A stretch of 64,000 nucleotides of DNA from Oxyruncus cristatus (lineage: Eukaryota > Chordata > Aves > Passeriformes > Cotingidae): positions 1,463,111 through 1,527,110 of the forward strand of contig VXAY01002371.1 of NCBI GenBank assembly GCA_013399855.1, given 5' to 3'. Position numbers and translations under genes: made by a program. Below are positions 25,166-38,408 of the stretch, one piece after another (the first letter of the stretch is position 1; the number at the start of each line of letters is the position of its first letter). The notes under the pieces were generated by a model that ran no database searches, was not told the DNA's origin, and saw only the letters and a list, made by a program, of their open reading frames with translations.

Positions 25166-27062
25166 ACTTTCACCCACAGCTGTGACTGAATGTTGCAATG
25201 CATCCTGGAGCTGAAGAGATGGTCTCTGCCCTGCTGGTGTCCTGGCCCCTTCTCTGGCCAGTATATGGGACACATTACACTATCTCAAGTGAAAAACTGT
25301 GTGCTCACAGAGAAAAAAAATCTTAAAGCATAGATAGGTAACATAGGCTGGGTGCTCACATGGCAGGGGGCTGTTCAGTCCCTGCTGTGCCACAGCTTAA
25401 TCTTTGCCTCTCTCCCTGCACGCACTGTGGGCGTAGTTGTATTTTGCTGGCTCACAGGGTCAAGGTTGGATAAACAGACTGCAGACAGCAAGAACTTTAT
25501 TTGCTGCTGGAATCAGTGCCATAGTAGAGCCAAAAATAGGTTGGTTGGGTGTATATACAGCACCAGTGAAGCGTCGCTAACCTTGTGTGACAGAGCAAGG
25601 GCTAACACGCAAGAAATGATCGTTGTGGGAAGGCAGTGGGAAAGCCCTGGCTGAGCACAGCAGGATCAGCCTCTCCTGATGGAAAAGGTGCTGGGTTCCC
25701 TTGTGGAAAATGTTGCCTTAGGCAGGACATTTTAAACAGGGCATTTTTTGTCTGACTTGACCCTTTGTTTGTACTTTTGGGCCCTGCTTAGGACTGTAAA
25801 CCCGTACCTTCAGACATGCCGATGATTAGAAGGAAGTTCTTCATGGTCCAGAGGTGAAACTCTATGGTTTCACGATACGAAACGATGGTAGAAAGGGCCA
25901 TGCCTCTTGAAGTGCAGAGCTGCAGGAAGGGACTGTTACAGACGGGTATGTTGCAAAGTTAAAATTGGCTGGAGTACAGCTTTTCCTTATGTTGCACTAC
26001 ACCTCTAATTTAAAATTCCACATGGAAATGACTTTCAGTGGGTAGTGATTTTTGGAAAAAAAAAATTGTTATATTTGGTATTAGGAAAGTTATCTCAGGC
26101 TGTCTGAGGCACATTGGAGTGTGTGCTCTCATTGCTTCATGGAGTGTGCATTAGTCCAGCCACACCTAACAGAGGCATTTGCATGAGTAATTAACTGCCA
26201 TTTCCTGCAAATCAAATTACTTGGAATTAGAATTTAAAATTACTTTCCAATTACTGAACTATACTTGTTAGTGAGAGAGAGAGCGCAATGTTTTTATTGA
26301 GCCGCATTTAGAAAGGGGCAGAGGCTCTTAACTCTTTCAAGAGAGCAATTATTTCTAAAAAGCACAGTGTTTCCAGGGATCCCAACCTTATTTGCTTTAC
26401 ACTGCTAACAACAACTGGAGCTGATGATGCTGCTTTCACAAGTGAGATAAACTAATCTTCTTCTTAAACTTTATGAGTAGAACAAAATAAAATGTCCTTT
26501 ATTAGTGTCACATTTCAAGGACAGTTGTATAGGCTTCTGTACAGAGTTGTTCTTGTTTTTAAAGTATACAGCAAGGTTGTTCAGAGCCTTTTCCTGACAG
26601 GCTGTATAACTGTATGTGCAGCTGTACATATAATTCTAAATGAAGATGTCCCTATTATTGCTTATTGAATCAATTTAACTTGCCAGTGGGAATGTTCCAC
26701 TAATATCAGAGAATAATATTTCCTAAGAATATTCTCTGAAAAATGTACAGACCCTGAATTTCCTCATGTCTTGTGTCAGATGATGATCAGAGAGATTGCC
26801 TGTCTTTCTGTCTACCTGAAACACAACTAAATAATAAAAGGGATTATGTAAAGGTGATGACGCTGGGACATCTTATTTTGAAGTTGTGCTGTGGGTACTT
26901 TGGCTGGTATTCCACATCAATGCATCGAAGTAAATAAATGTATTCATGTTTCTTGGTTCCAGCAAACTAGATCTTGCATGTAACTTAAATGACTTCCTGG
27001 CTATCTACTGTGATTTCACAGTCAAAGCCTTATTATGAATATCTGCTTGAAGAACACAGTGC

Positions 27063-27081
27063 CCTGTTAACAGTTAACAGG
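27063..27081. promoter_or_regulatory. Palindrome resembling an HNF1-type site
   Basis: CCTGTTAAC-A-GTTAACAGG is a perfect inverted repeat around one base. The inner GTTAACNGTTAAC is close to the HNF1 consensus GTTAATNATTAAC and also holds MYB-like AACNG cores. Function is not shown. Confidence 0.3.
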
Positions 27082-30000
27082 TGTCAACAAATCCTGATTG
27101 ATTCAGTGCCCAGGGAATATTTGATGTTCAAGATCATAAAATTTTGCTGTCTGCTGCCTAGAAAAGGAATGGATTTAATTAAAAGGAGTAGTAGAAATTT
27201 TGTAATTTTTTTTGTGTTTTTGTGTTATAGAAAAACGTAATGACATTGTGTAGCTAACGTGAACTGACAAAAGCAATGAAATATAAGGTTAAGATTCTTA
27301 CTACTCTGGGGGTATTGCAATGCACTGAGCAATAAATAATACTATGGAAATAATGAGACCAGTAAAATTGTAAACCAAGGGGCTGGAAAAAGGAGAGCTT
27401 GACTCATTTCTTGTCAGATTTATTAGCAGACTTAGAATAATCATAGATCAATCCCTTCTGAAACCAATAGAGGTCCCCAGATTAACAGCAACAAGAGAAT
27501 TTGCCTTCAATTTGCCTCATCTCAACCCGACTGCCACCTTTAACTTATCCTACCGAGTTAGGGGATGGGTTTACAAGGCGACTGATGACAGGAGAGGCAT
27601 TTCATTAGTGCTGTCTTCTTTCATTTGCTCACGGGAGGTCTTCTGACTGACAGTGCTGCTCCGGGGAACCTGCAGTGCTTTTGGGAAGGCGTCCATGGTA
27701 TGGAGGTGAGTGCTGAAGGTGAGCTTGTCTGCCAGCACCCAGGCAACTCGGGTTAGGATTTCACTGACTGTTAAGTCCCAATTGTAAAGGAAGGCAATAT
27801 TTGGACTGTTAAAGAGTGTTTGGATGTGTGATGGAGGCTGAAAAGGGAAGCACGTTGTGAACTTAGATATCAGAATAAAAGGAGAGGGACGAGGCAGAGG
27901 ATGTGAGACGAAGATGGAAAAGCAGGATAGCATGGACAGACGGAGCAGATGAGCAGGCAGACAGCAAATGAGAAGAGCTGTTTGTTGCCAAGCAGCTCCC
28001 AGAAGGCAATATTGGGGAAGAGAAACTTGTCTCCTGAGGCCTGAACTTACTGCCTCCCCCTGGGCTATAGCTGCAGTTGTCAGCTCATGTCAGCATGTTG
28101 TCTGAGTATCCTCAGGAGGGTAAGTGCAATTAACAGTGTGGAAAAGAAACCTCTTCTTATGCCGCCTACTAGCACAAGGAGCTCATCAACAAAAGTGTCA
28201 TAGTAATTCAAGCCTTTGCTTTCTGAGTGGAAGTTTGACATATTTTCAGAGATCATAGTGATCTGCAGGAACTACTGCCACAAAAGGACCTGGTTTTGAA
28301 GGAGATGAAGATTTAGCATCATCTGAGGCATTTTGTGTCACCATTGCCAGGAAGCTGTTGCTTGGATCTGCTTACTCTGGTGTCTGTTCAGAGGCTCATC
28401 ACACTGTTTTCCTGGACAACAAGCTCCCTTCTCTAACAGGAATAATGCCGGACAGAAATCAGACAGGACAGTGCTGTGCAATATATTTAGACAGTTAAAT
28501 GGTTAACAACAGAGCTCCTGTTGTGATTCAATCATGCCAGTAGCATAATGCCAGCTTCTGTCCTCATCTGACGCTTTCACGCTGCTCGGAAGGAACCTCT
28601 GGGGAAATATGCTTTCACAGATTGTGTACTGCCACATCCCTCAGAGCCTTGTGTAATAAGGCATCGGATCGGCTGCGGAAGTGGAAATAACCAAGTGCTG
28701 GTCACATACTACTTCTATTTTTGCTATCAGCACAGCCTCAAAGGCAGCTGTTACTGGGTGGGAGGTAAAGCTATTCAGAGGTCACCTCAATTAACAGCAG
28801 GGCTTGGACAGGGCCCCCTGCCTGGTTTCATAGGTAAAGCTCTGCTGGTTTTACATTTACTGAGACAAACCTGACTAAAATGAGCAATTGGGTACTTATG
28901 CTGCAAAAATCCACTAATAAACCTCTAAAACAGGATCCTCTGTGCATGTGTGTACCTGATGGCAAGCATGTTACACAATGACAGACTACCTTGCAGTTGG
29001 CAGAGGCAAGGGGAATCTGTAGCACAGAGAAAACAGTATATAGGTCGTAATTATTGTTTAATTTTGGAGTGAAATCACGCTGAAAAGCAAACAGCTGTAG
29101 TCAATATTAAAAAATGAGCTTACTTATCCTTTTGGACAGAAGATTCTCCAGCACTGACTAGCTGTAGTGGTCTGCAGGGCACTGATTGCAAGGGTAAAAT
29201 AGGATTGATCACTGGTGGGAAGACACTTGGTATTGGGAATCACCTTTGTGACTTTGAAAGAGCATCAGCCACATGTGCAGAGCTGTCCTAAGCTGAATTC
29301 CATATGAAGTAAACAGGGACTCCGTTGTTGCTGCAAGATATTCTGGGAACATCAGACGGGCAGCAGCCCATTCTGTCACTATACTGGTGACAAGGCAAGG
29401 TGAGTTCACTCAGTCATGGTGCACATCGTATTTTTGAGAAATACCCATTCATGAATTTTTAAGTAAAATAACCTCTGCGAAGTCTGAGTTTCCCCTTCCT
29501 CATAATGTATCTGTGATGTGGCAGTGTGCTATCCTCCAGATCTTTCAGATAGCACCAGTCATTATTTCCCTTTGTGAACTTTTCCCCTGGTGTCAAGGAC
29601 CATGTTCCTATTTTAGAAGGAATGAGAGAATACTTATTTTATTTTTTTCCATTCAGCAAGTAGATCTCAAATGGCTGTCGTGGCCTGCCCTTGTATGCTG
29701 AGACAAAAAAGGGAAGATTTTCACAATGGGATGCAAAGTGGATTTTGCTTATGTAGTTAGTCTGAACTTTTCAATGAATTTAGATGCCAAAGATCCAGAG
29801 GAAAAATTTCAGACAAATGCATTTCCAAGCTCTGCATGTTGAAATCAGATCTGTGCCTATTGGAGAAACCACACATTGAGTCCACTGGCTGGTGAAATAG
29901 CAAACTTCAAACAGTTTAGTTTTCCCATACAGCTGAAGTTTTTCCACAGTCCATCAATATCCAGTCTCATTTCAGAGAGCAACTGTCTGTAAAGAAGTGT

Positions 30001-32125
30001 TAGCTGAGTAAAGTATGAATTGTTTGAACAGTGCTGGGATTTTGAACTAAGCGCCATTGTGAGAAAGGTTACTTTGTTTTCTGGACCAGGCAAAGCTGCA
30101 GCTTCTTTCTCTTAGGAAGGAAGATGGTGAATATTAATCACCCCTTGGCAACCTGTCAGGTGGCGGACTACAATCTGAGAGGACTGATTTGCTGATTATC
30201 TGATGTGACAGGTTGTGAAATAAATATTTACACATAGGGTAAAAGTAACAGTAGAGTTCGGCAAGAGATCTGAATCTCCTGAAGTCTTAGATCAGCGGTT
30301 TGGGCAGAAAAAATATTTTCCCTTCTGGTCTTAGGGAAAAAGGTGAAAATATCTTTGTCAGGTTCTTTGTGGTGATCCTTCAAATTTTCCATGTACTTGG
30401 GATTTCTCTTTAAAAGGGTCATTCATGATGGGAACAAGATCTGTAATTCTGGGTCCCTAGGCATGTGACTTTCCAGCCTCAAGGACTGTTTGAAGCATGC
30501 TGACCGACCACCCAGCTATCCCACCCTCCCTGGACACCAAGATATTTGACATTATCAGACAGTCTAAAAACATCTGGGTCAGCATATGTGCTGATCTGGA
30601 CTTTGTGCATTGCATGGACATTTACTTCCCAGCTTCCTTTTACAAGCAACAAATACTGGAGCAAGGGAAAGGGAAATGCTGGAACACCATCATCCTTGAT
30701 GCAGGTGAACCAGAGTCACAGTGACAATGCTTGACCACTATTGATATTATCAGAAAGGAGGAAGGGTTTCACTTGGAGGTAGTCCAAGAGGACTGCAAAG
30801 GCCCCTGAGGGAGGGAAAAGAAGGGGAAATACTCACTATCAGGCTGGGCAAGGAGCCTGTGTGGCCAATCCACAGTCCAAGCAACACTGTGAAGGAGAGC
30901 AGTTGGAAAGGGATTGGAGCTAGTGATGGACAGGCCCACCTCAAGGAAGAGAGGAGGCTGTGGATGCCCTTGGCAGTGAGGACGGGGCTTCAGCCTTGTG
31001 ATAGATTTCTTCAGGAGGCTGGGAGATGAAACTCACTCAAAGCACGTAAAGAAGAGGAAAAAAAATTCAAAGCAAGCAACACACAAGACCCCTGAAATCT
31101 TTGAACACTGCTATTTATGATTACATAGGAATTCAGGGCTTTCTTCATGTTCATAGCTTAGAAACTGTTTTCCTAGATGAAGTTTTTAGAGGTTCAGATG
31201 TAATCAGGTAAGAAACTCTTCAAATAAACTAAACCATGTTTTGATTTGGTGACAATAAAAAGTGAAGTAATAGGAATAGCTATTTCTGGAATAGCTGAGG
31301 CTTTGAAATGCTGATTTAAAATGCTTCATGCTGCCATTCAGCTGTCCTGTCATAACATTATAGAAGGAAAGACAATTTCCCTCTGTGTGAACATACGAAA
31401 AAAAGGTATATTAGCAATGGGAAATAAAAATCCACCTCTAAAAAGTAGAGTATGTGTACGTAATTTTTGTCCTCTTTTACCTTTTGTTTCATGCTTTTAT
31501 TCTTTTGTCTCCCTGTATTTCTTTTTCACATCAAAAAGAAAATAGCAATGTTTTTTACATCAGCTACAAAGGACATCCAGTTACCATTTCTCTACTGCTG
31601 TTACCTCACTTCACATCATGATTTGAAAAGTCTGATCATGTGGGACACAACTATAAATGAGTAAACACTCATTCTCCCGCATCTTGAACTGATGGGGAAG
31701 AGAGATATGGGCTGATGCCTGTGCTGCAATCAGAAACCCAGGTAGAGCAGGTATAGGGTCTGTGAACCTGGGGGTGAAGGCTAGAGAGCTGCAGCTGGAG
31801 GGATGTCAGTGTGAGGAGCTTTTTGAGTCTTTGCCTAGGTTTGTGGCTAAGGTGGTACCTCCTGCCTTTGGCATCATAGAAACTATGTGGCCCTGATTAT
31901 GGAGCAGGTTTAGGTCTACCTATGCTTATGCTTCAGCCCCACACCTCAGGCAGTATGGTCATACATACCTGCCTTTTGAATTTCTGTCTCTGCATTTTGT
32001 CCTTTCCTTCCCCTCTTTGGCCCAATATGCAGAGAATTAGTTTGCTGTGATATTTTATCTGGAAGAGGCTACTCTCAGCTTGCTGGCAATTGGGAGGGGG
32101 GCCATTGATAGCCCTCCTTCCTGTT

Positions 32126-32155
32126 CTCTGTTATAACAATCTCTGTTATAACAAT
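32126..32155. repeat. Perfect tandem duplication of 15 bases
   Basis: CTCTGTTATAACAAT occurs twice in a row without a difference. The unit contains the palindrome GTTATAAC. Confidence 0.95.
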
Positions 32156-34679
32156 CTTTATTAGGCTGTGCACTCCCACCTACCAGGGGGCTATTCAGAA
32201 ATGGCCCTTACTTTTCCCCATGGGCTTGTATCAAAGGTTACTCACAGAATAAATCAGATTTGAACATAGCCTATTATGAGTCTATGCCTAAAAGTGATTG
32301 TGGAAAAAACTATTTTGTCTTTATGTATTTATCTATCCCCATGTTTGGGGCAAATAACTTTCAAGGTCTGCGTTATCTACAGTCCCTTGGTGGTTATCAT
32401 GTAAGTTCAGTGGTTTTCAGGATCTTTGTTTACAGAGCTGAAAGTTTTAGTGAGTTTCTGAAAACTCACCCACACAGATTTACTTCAATGAGTAGCATTA
32501 CTGTGTCTAACAGATTCCTGCCATGGGTAAACTCACCCCTACGTGTTCATGGTGGTAACATTGGTACAGCAACAGCAAACTGCTCCTTCTGTTATGATTT
32601 TGAGGGCAAATTAATCTCTGGGTTAAAATCTAAGTTATTTTCTGAAATCAGGAATATTTTTAGGACCACTATTGTCCTGCTGAGCACAAGTAATAGTTTG
32701 TCTGATACCACAGATCCTAATAAATGCATTATGTCATTTAGAAAGATATTAATGGATCATGTTGTCTATAGCTAGGTTATTTCTTCTGCCTCTAATGCAT
32801 AAACACAGGGAACTTGCAACTGAAGGGCGGTATACTGAGGACAAATGGAAAGAATTGCTCTGTTGCATGATGCACTGTTGTCCTGTGCTTTTGTTGCTAT
32901 GGGACGTAATTGTATTACCCACTGTGCTGTTAGATTTCAAAAGGGTAGTTCATAAGCGCTAATAACATTTGTGGCAATCTGAGCTAAGTTAATGAAAGAG
33001 ATAATCAAATCCAATACTACAGGGCAAGACATCTGATATCTCCAGGGGTGATAAAGAGATCATACAGCTGTCTTGGGGGCAAGGGGTGGTTGTATATGTG
33101 AGTGCAAGAAGAGGCAAGAGACAACAAAGTGCGGGTCACCTTGCTCAGAAGCACTGTGTGCTGGTCACGGGCAGAGGCAGGAGGGGATGTGCTAGATGTA
33201 TCATAGAGATGGAGATGCTTATTAAGCTAATTATATTTTTAGTAATGCCAATACCTGATATATAAGTTTCAGCTGATCCCAGACATTTGTCTCTATGTGT
33301 TGATTGAGAAAGTGGATTAAGTAGCTTACGTGTGCTTCTGTCCTGCACATAGTGGGTATATGCTGAGTTGGGAGCTGACCGTGGATGGCATTGAAATAGC
33401 CTTTGTTTGTTTTTTCTTTTCAGTAAACACCAACTGTAGTCACAACCTTACTTCTGAAGACAACGTAGTATTTTATTGCATCTCTAGGCGATACCTAATG
33501 GTAACTCTTTCCTGCTTCTAAATGTAAACACAGATTTTTTTGTGGACCCTTTCACCATCACATATTGGTATATCACTCAGGGCTTCTTACAGTGGCTTAT
33601 GCACTGACTAGCAGCAGAAAGAGTGCATATGTTCCTTATAGGTATGTAACTGATAATGTTCGGCAAGAGACACTTGCAATGGGAATTGCAGACAACGCCC
33701 AAAAACTTGTTTTCTCTCAAAGACTTATGCTGTATTTATTGCCAAGTACCTCCTTCACCCTACTCTGCACTCCTGTACAATCCGTGTTAGCATTCTTTGT
33801 TTCTATTACTGCTTTCTTTTATACAGATCTGCTTTTGACTACAGTAATACTTCTCATACCAAGTCCTAGCCATCTGAGGACATTAAGTGCTATAACCCTC
33901 GATGTGTGTGTACATGGCCAAGGATAGATGATTAGGAAAAACAAGAAGGATAAGGAATGCACAAAAGGGTCCCTCCTTCCACATGTCTTCCTTAAGCTCA
34001 GAGACTTCCTATAAGAGGTGTTTTAACTATCATACTTTGCATCTGACAGTTGATCTAATCTGAATAGATGTATTGAATCCCTTTTTGAATGTCTAGATAT
34101 TATTATTTTTCTCTAGCATCTGATAAGAAGTCTTAGGAGTTCTCCAATAAAGTACCAACAGAAAAAGACAGGTAGGAAAGACTGTGGGGGCTGCTGGTTT
34201 TGTTTCTGCCAAACCATTTACAGTCTCTTTACCTGCTACCTCTGCACATTTATGTAGCTCATGTTCGCCCACTGACAATTTATTGATAATTTGTGCATTT
34301 GGAGGATCTCCTACCATTTACATCTTTTGTGTAACTCTTCTGTTAGACCTCATATGTGTGTAAGAACTCATCAAGAGACTTGCTCCTGCCTAGCCACGAG
34401 ACGATCTCATAGTAATTCCATAGACTGCTCCAAGCAGGATGAGAGGAGTATGCTGAGGTTATGGAGAATAATGGCAAGAGCCAGTAGGAAGCACCCAAAG
34501 CATAGGTGGAGCTGCATAACTTAGAGCTCACACCTGAGTGCTGAAAGGTGGCTTTGCACTCATACAGTGCATCTACAGTGGGATGGTAAAATAGGAGAGG
34601 TAGTAAGTCCTCAACCTCAGCAGCAGTTGCATGAGCTTAGTGCAGAGCTCACAGGGTACATAACAAAGTAAGCACGTTT

Positions 34680-35224
34680 TAAACACTCCTAAAGGATACA
34701 GACCATCATACTAAAAGCTTTTGGATCAAAACTTCTTTTTTTTTTTATGTTTCCCACGAAATTCTGTGCATGGTTGCTGTTCCTGTTGTTCTGAAGGAAA
34801 AAAATGTACTCGAGTATCAAAAGTAAAAATGTGTGATGAAAAAATGCCATTCATAGGCAATAAATGTCCTTGTGGCCTACAATGGTGCACAGGCCCATCA
34901 TGCCCAAGTCATGCAACAATCACGTGCCTGAGATGCACCTGTCACGCTCCAGTCACAAGCCCATGTTGCGTGATGGGTGCATGACCTCTGCATGATTTTC
35001 CCGTGATGGGCACCTACCGGGTGCCTGCACCAAAGGCATTTGCTCATTACATGTTTTTGCTTTGAGAAAGACAATTAAGGGCTATATTTGATACCCGAGT
35101 ACAATTTTTTTGTTGCTGTTCAGAACAACAGCCATGCGCAGAATTTCATGGGAAATATTAAAGAAAGAATTTTTGGTCCGAAAGCTTTTAGTATGATGGT
35201 CTGTATCTTTTTAAGAGTGTTTAT
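34680..35224. mobile_element. ~545 bp inverted-repeat element (foldback DNA transposon/MITE candidate) flanked by TA
   Basis: The left arm 34681-34826 is the reverse complement of the right arm 35089-35223 with few differences. It includes a perfect 27-base match between 34695-34721 and 35182-35208 (core gaccatcatactaaaagc). Weaker complementarity continues inward toward the centre near 34950, for example 34830-34850 with 35040-35065, so nearly the whole element is an imperfect palindrome. The outermost matching bases are AACACT...AGTGTT with TA on each side, which would fit a Tc1/mariner-type TA target duplication. No transposase frame is present. I do not recognise the family. Confidence 0.72.
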
Positions 35225-38147
35225 ATGGTTTTCATGTAGTAATGCTTGAGTACTTTGATGTTCTCAAAAGCTGTATTTCTATCATAATTTTCTACCTTCT
35301 TTCCATGTTTGTCAGAAAACTTCGTTAATTACTAGGAGCAGTGTTATTTGTAATGTTTCTCCTGACTTTTTGGGGATTCAAAAAAAACACCCCAGATCCA
35401 GCTGCTAGGCTTTAGGGTTTACAACAGAACAGAATAAAAAATGGTAATAAATTTGCTTGAAATTGTCATGATAGTTAGAATTGCATTTCTATAAAGTTTG
35501 AATTGAAAAAAAGTCTAAAAGAAAAACTAATTGAAATCTACCATATGACAACTGACTGCTTCCACCCACCCCTTACCGCAGTTCCTCAAGACATCACCGT
35601 GTTTATATTTTGAATGCCTATAATATGGAGTGGTTGAAAGTTAATCATGTTTTAATAAAACAAAGTACTGTGGGGTTTCTGTGGGGCTGAAGTTCAAGCT
35701 AGCAATCTTCAGTGTATAACACCAAACAGATTTTAAGTTAATACCAAAGGGACTTATATTTAGCTTTCTTTCTTTCTCTGTGTTACAAGAGAACAATTAA
35801 TATCACCTCTAGGGAAGTCACAGTTATTCCAGAGGAGTGAGCAATTACAAAGTTCCCAGCATTCCAAACAGAGGTAGTTATTTTAAACATCATTCAGCCT
35901 TCTACATTGCCTTTCTCTCTTTAAGCACAGACTTTTCTCTTGAAGGATAGAATCTCAGCTGCAAAACATCCAGATCCTAGTTTATGTGTATGTGAATATT
36001 CAAGGTTAATATATTCCATGTGGGAGAAATAGCACCATTCAGACCACATTCCCTTTTCCTTTCTTGCTACAGAGTAGGCTGTTGAAAACGTGCCTTATGA
36101 AATTGCAGGTTCCTTCTCTACTTGCATGAATGAATTCATTGTTACTAATTAGAATTAGGTGGAGAACCTCTCCCCACGACTGGATGTCCAGAAGGCAGAA
36201 CAAATGAGTTTAAATAACTACTCTAAATCAAAGATAGAGAGGATAAATTTGCATATATATTTTCCCCACATGATAATTTTTTTCCTTTGTGTCCCCGTAC
36301 AGTGTATGTGTTTCGGGGCTTTTTATACATGCAGTCCAACATCAATCACTCAAGCAGGTGTCCTGGGTCACAAATTGACTGGAGAGCAGGAAAGGCAAGA
36401 CTCATGTCTTCGGTTTTCAAGCAAGTTGTCCTCTTAGCCAGAGGTAGGTGCCAGTTATTGCCAACTTTACTGGATTAGATTAGAAGCTTAAGCACAACTT
36501 TTGCATGTCCTCTTAATTTCATCTCTGATGAACTTGGGCAAACACTTGGCTGGTTCTGGGGCTGCCCTTCTTACACAGATCCCATACATTGCCTGGAAGG
36601 ACTAATATCTACAGGGATCAGGGTCCTGTGTGTTGGAGTGGGTTGCACTGCAACAGCAGTAAAGTATTTATTCTGTATTTGAGCTGGCCAGCTGAGAAAG
36701 CCCAGCCTGGGTACAAGTTGTGAGGCAGTTTCTTTTTGCCTCTATGTCTGGGCACTCTGTGCACAGCTGAGCAATTTTCTTGGCCTTGCCCTTTTAATAA
36801 AAGGAGCTTGTATTAAAAGAGGATGCATGACTGGACTGTTGGCCAGACTATCATTGTGTGTGGCCAACTGGAATGGCCACACAATCCTTTTCCTTTGCAT
36901 CAACCTGGTCATTAATCTGTGCTTCCCAACACACAGACCAATCTTCAAGGCAGCTGGCAGTATCTGCTGAAGCACTGGAAGATAGGGAGCCTTTGGACTG
37001 GCAGTGTCCAATGGGACCAGTAAGGATGTGCCCAGTGCTGCAAAAACAGCAGGATGAGAGATATGAGTGGTAGGGTCTGAACTGAGAACCTGTCAGGATG
37101 AAACCTGTGCGTACCCCAACTTCTCTTTCCCCTATATGTCATGGTTTTCACATTGAGGAAACTGTGAATGCCTTCTGCAGGACTTCAATGCCCCCTTCAG
37201 GTGTCTGTTGCAGGGCGGGGTGTGCCAGGGTCCCCGAGTTCCCCATCTCCTGGAATAGTTAAAGCCAAGACCACTCCCTCATATCTTGTGTAGGCTTATT
37301 CAAAATGCAGATTAATTTGTCGTGGATTGGCATGGGATTATCTTGCTAGGATTTCAGAAGCGACCCCCTATAGCATGGGATAAGGGTTGGCAGGGGTGCT
37401 GCTTAGCTGATGCTAAAAAGGGCTGATGGGCACTGGTGACTGCATGCAGTCAGTAGCCCTCTACCCTGCTCACCAGCACAATCTTCAGCACCTACTGACA
37501 TCTGACATTTCATTATCCAGTATATCCCAACAGTCCAAGATAAAGATCATGCTGCTGTGTAGATTCAATTCCCAAGCATCTGGATGAAGTAAAAAATGGG
37601 TTAAGCATTTAGACATTGACCATTATTGTATTAAACCAGGATCATATTGATTTTTAATCTTTGATAAGAATCTGAATCATAGCTTTATAATTCACTGCAG
37701 CCCTCAAATATTTTTTACTTTGATTCTCCGTATTCTTCTTTTTAGTTCCCCCAGAGTATCCAGCATGAATACAGAGTTTTGTGAATCATCTCATTTATAC
37801 TTTACATGGAGATAATGCTGCCGCTGTTCCATTGACCTGTTTACATAGCCATAGATGGTGCTGCAAGCTGGTATTCAATTGGTAATTTTCTGGTTTCCTG
37901 GGACACATGTAATCCAACTAATTTTATGAATTAAAAATCAAAGAGATGCCATCAGTTTTTAAAAGTCATATTCCCACCTGGCTCTTCTCGTAATCACTGA
38001 AAGATTACTGGGATGACCATAGCAATGAAAATAAGAGAAGTCTTTTGCCTCAGTCTGGGGTTTTGAAAGGTGTTGGGTTTTTTAAATTTATTTTGCACTG
38101 GACATCATTTATGTGTTTGTATATGGTCAGTGCCTCTGCATGCTTTT
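35225..38147. other. IYD 5' flanking DNA
   Basis: About 2.9 kb between the inverted-repeat element and the first TATA-like site of IYD. No exon or repeat family is recognised. Enhancers may lie here, but none can be identified by eye. Confidence 0.5.
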
Positions 38148-38171
38148 TATAAACTGTTTCTCCCCAGAAAA

Positions 38172-38179
38172 TATATAAA
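38172..38179 (+). promoter_or_regulatory. IYD: Candidate TATA box for IYD
   Basis: TATATAAA lies 230 bases upstream of the IYD start codon, so transcription would begin near 38200 and leave a 5' UTR of about 200 nt in the same exon as the ATG. A second TATA-like site (TATAAA) is at 38148-38153. A forkhead-like TGTTTATTAA sits just downstream at about 38212, of interest because FOXE1 controls thyroid genes. No transcript evidence is available from sequence alone. Confidence 0.4.
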
Positions 38180-38199
38180 CCCGGGTCTGGAGTTTTTTT

Positions 38200-38408
38200 T
38201 AATGGCATGAGCTGTTTATTAACAGCAGGAGCACACTGCAGATAAGACTGTGGGGGAGGTGACTGAAAAGTAGAAGCAGGATATGGTCAAAGACTGAACC
38301 TTGGGTCCACCCCTTTTTGCTTACTGCTGTTCTGCTCTTTCCTCTTCAGCCCCTCCTTTTCGTGAGAAACTGCTGAACTTGGAAGACAGGCTCCATATTT
38401 CCGTAGTC
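38200..38408 (+). other. IYD: Probable IYD 5' UTR
   Basis: This is the stretch between the start point predicted from the TATA-like site and the IYD ATG. It contains an in-frame TGA at 38295 and no in-frame ATG. The 5' limit is only an estimate. Confidence 0.35.

Larger units (their letters stand above)
25166..34679. other. Intergenic, no gene recognised
   Basis: Mostly A+T-rich unique-looking DNA. It holds the HNF1-like palindrome (27063), a homeodomain/octamer-site-rich stretch (26170-26270) and the 15-base tandem duplication (32126). The longest frame, 171 codons at 32260-32775 on the plus strand, shows no recognisable motif. Confidence 0.55.

Noticed and set aside
32260..32775. Plus-strand open frame of 171 codons
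   Set aside because: No recognisable domain, no splice or promoter context, and residue composition typical of A+T-rich noncoding DNA.
34721..34984. Cysteine-rich 87-codon frame inside the inverted-repeat element
   Set aside because: It crosses the left arm and the centre of a palindrome, has no transposase or zinc-finger spacing, and is most simply chance.
38298..38408. Possible 36-residue N-terminal extension of IYD in the same frame
   Set aside because: The frame is open but has no ATG between the TGA at 38295 and the ATG at 38409. The shorter start matches the length of the human protein and has a good context.
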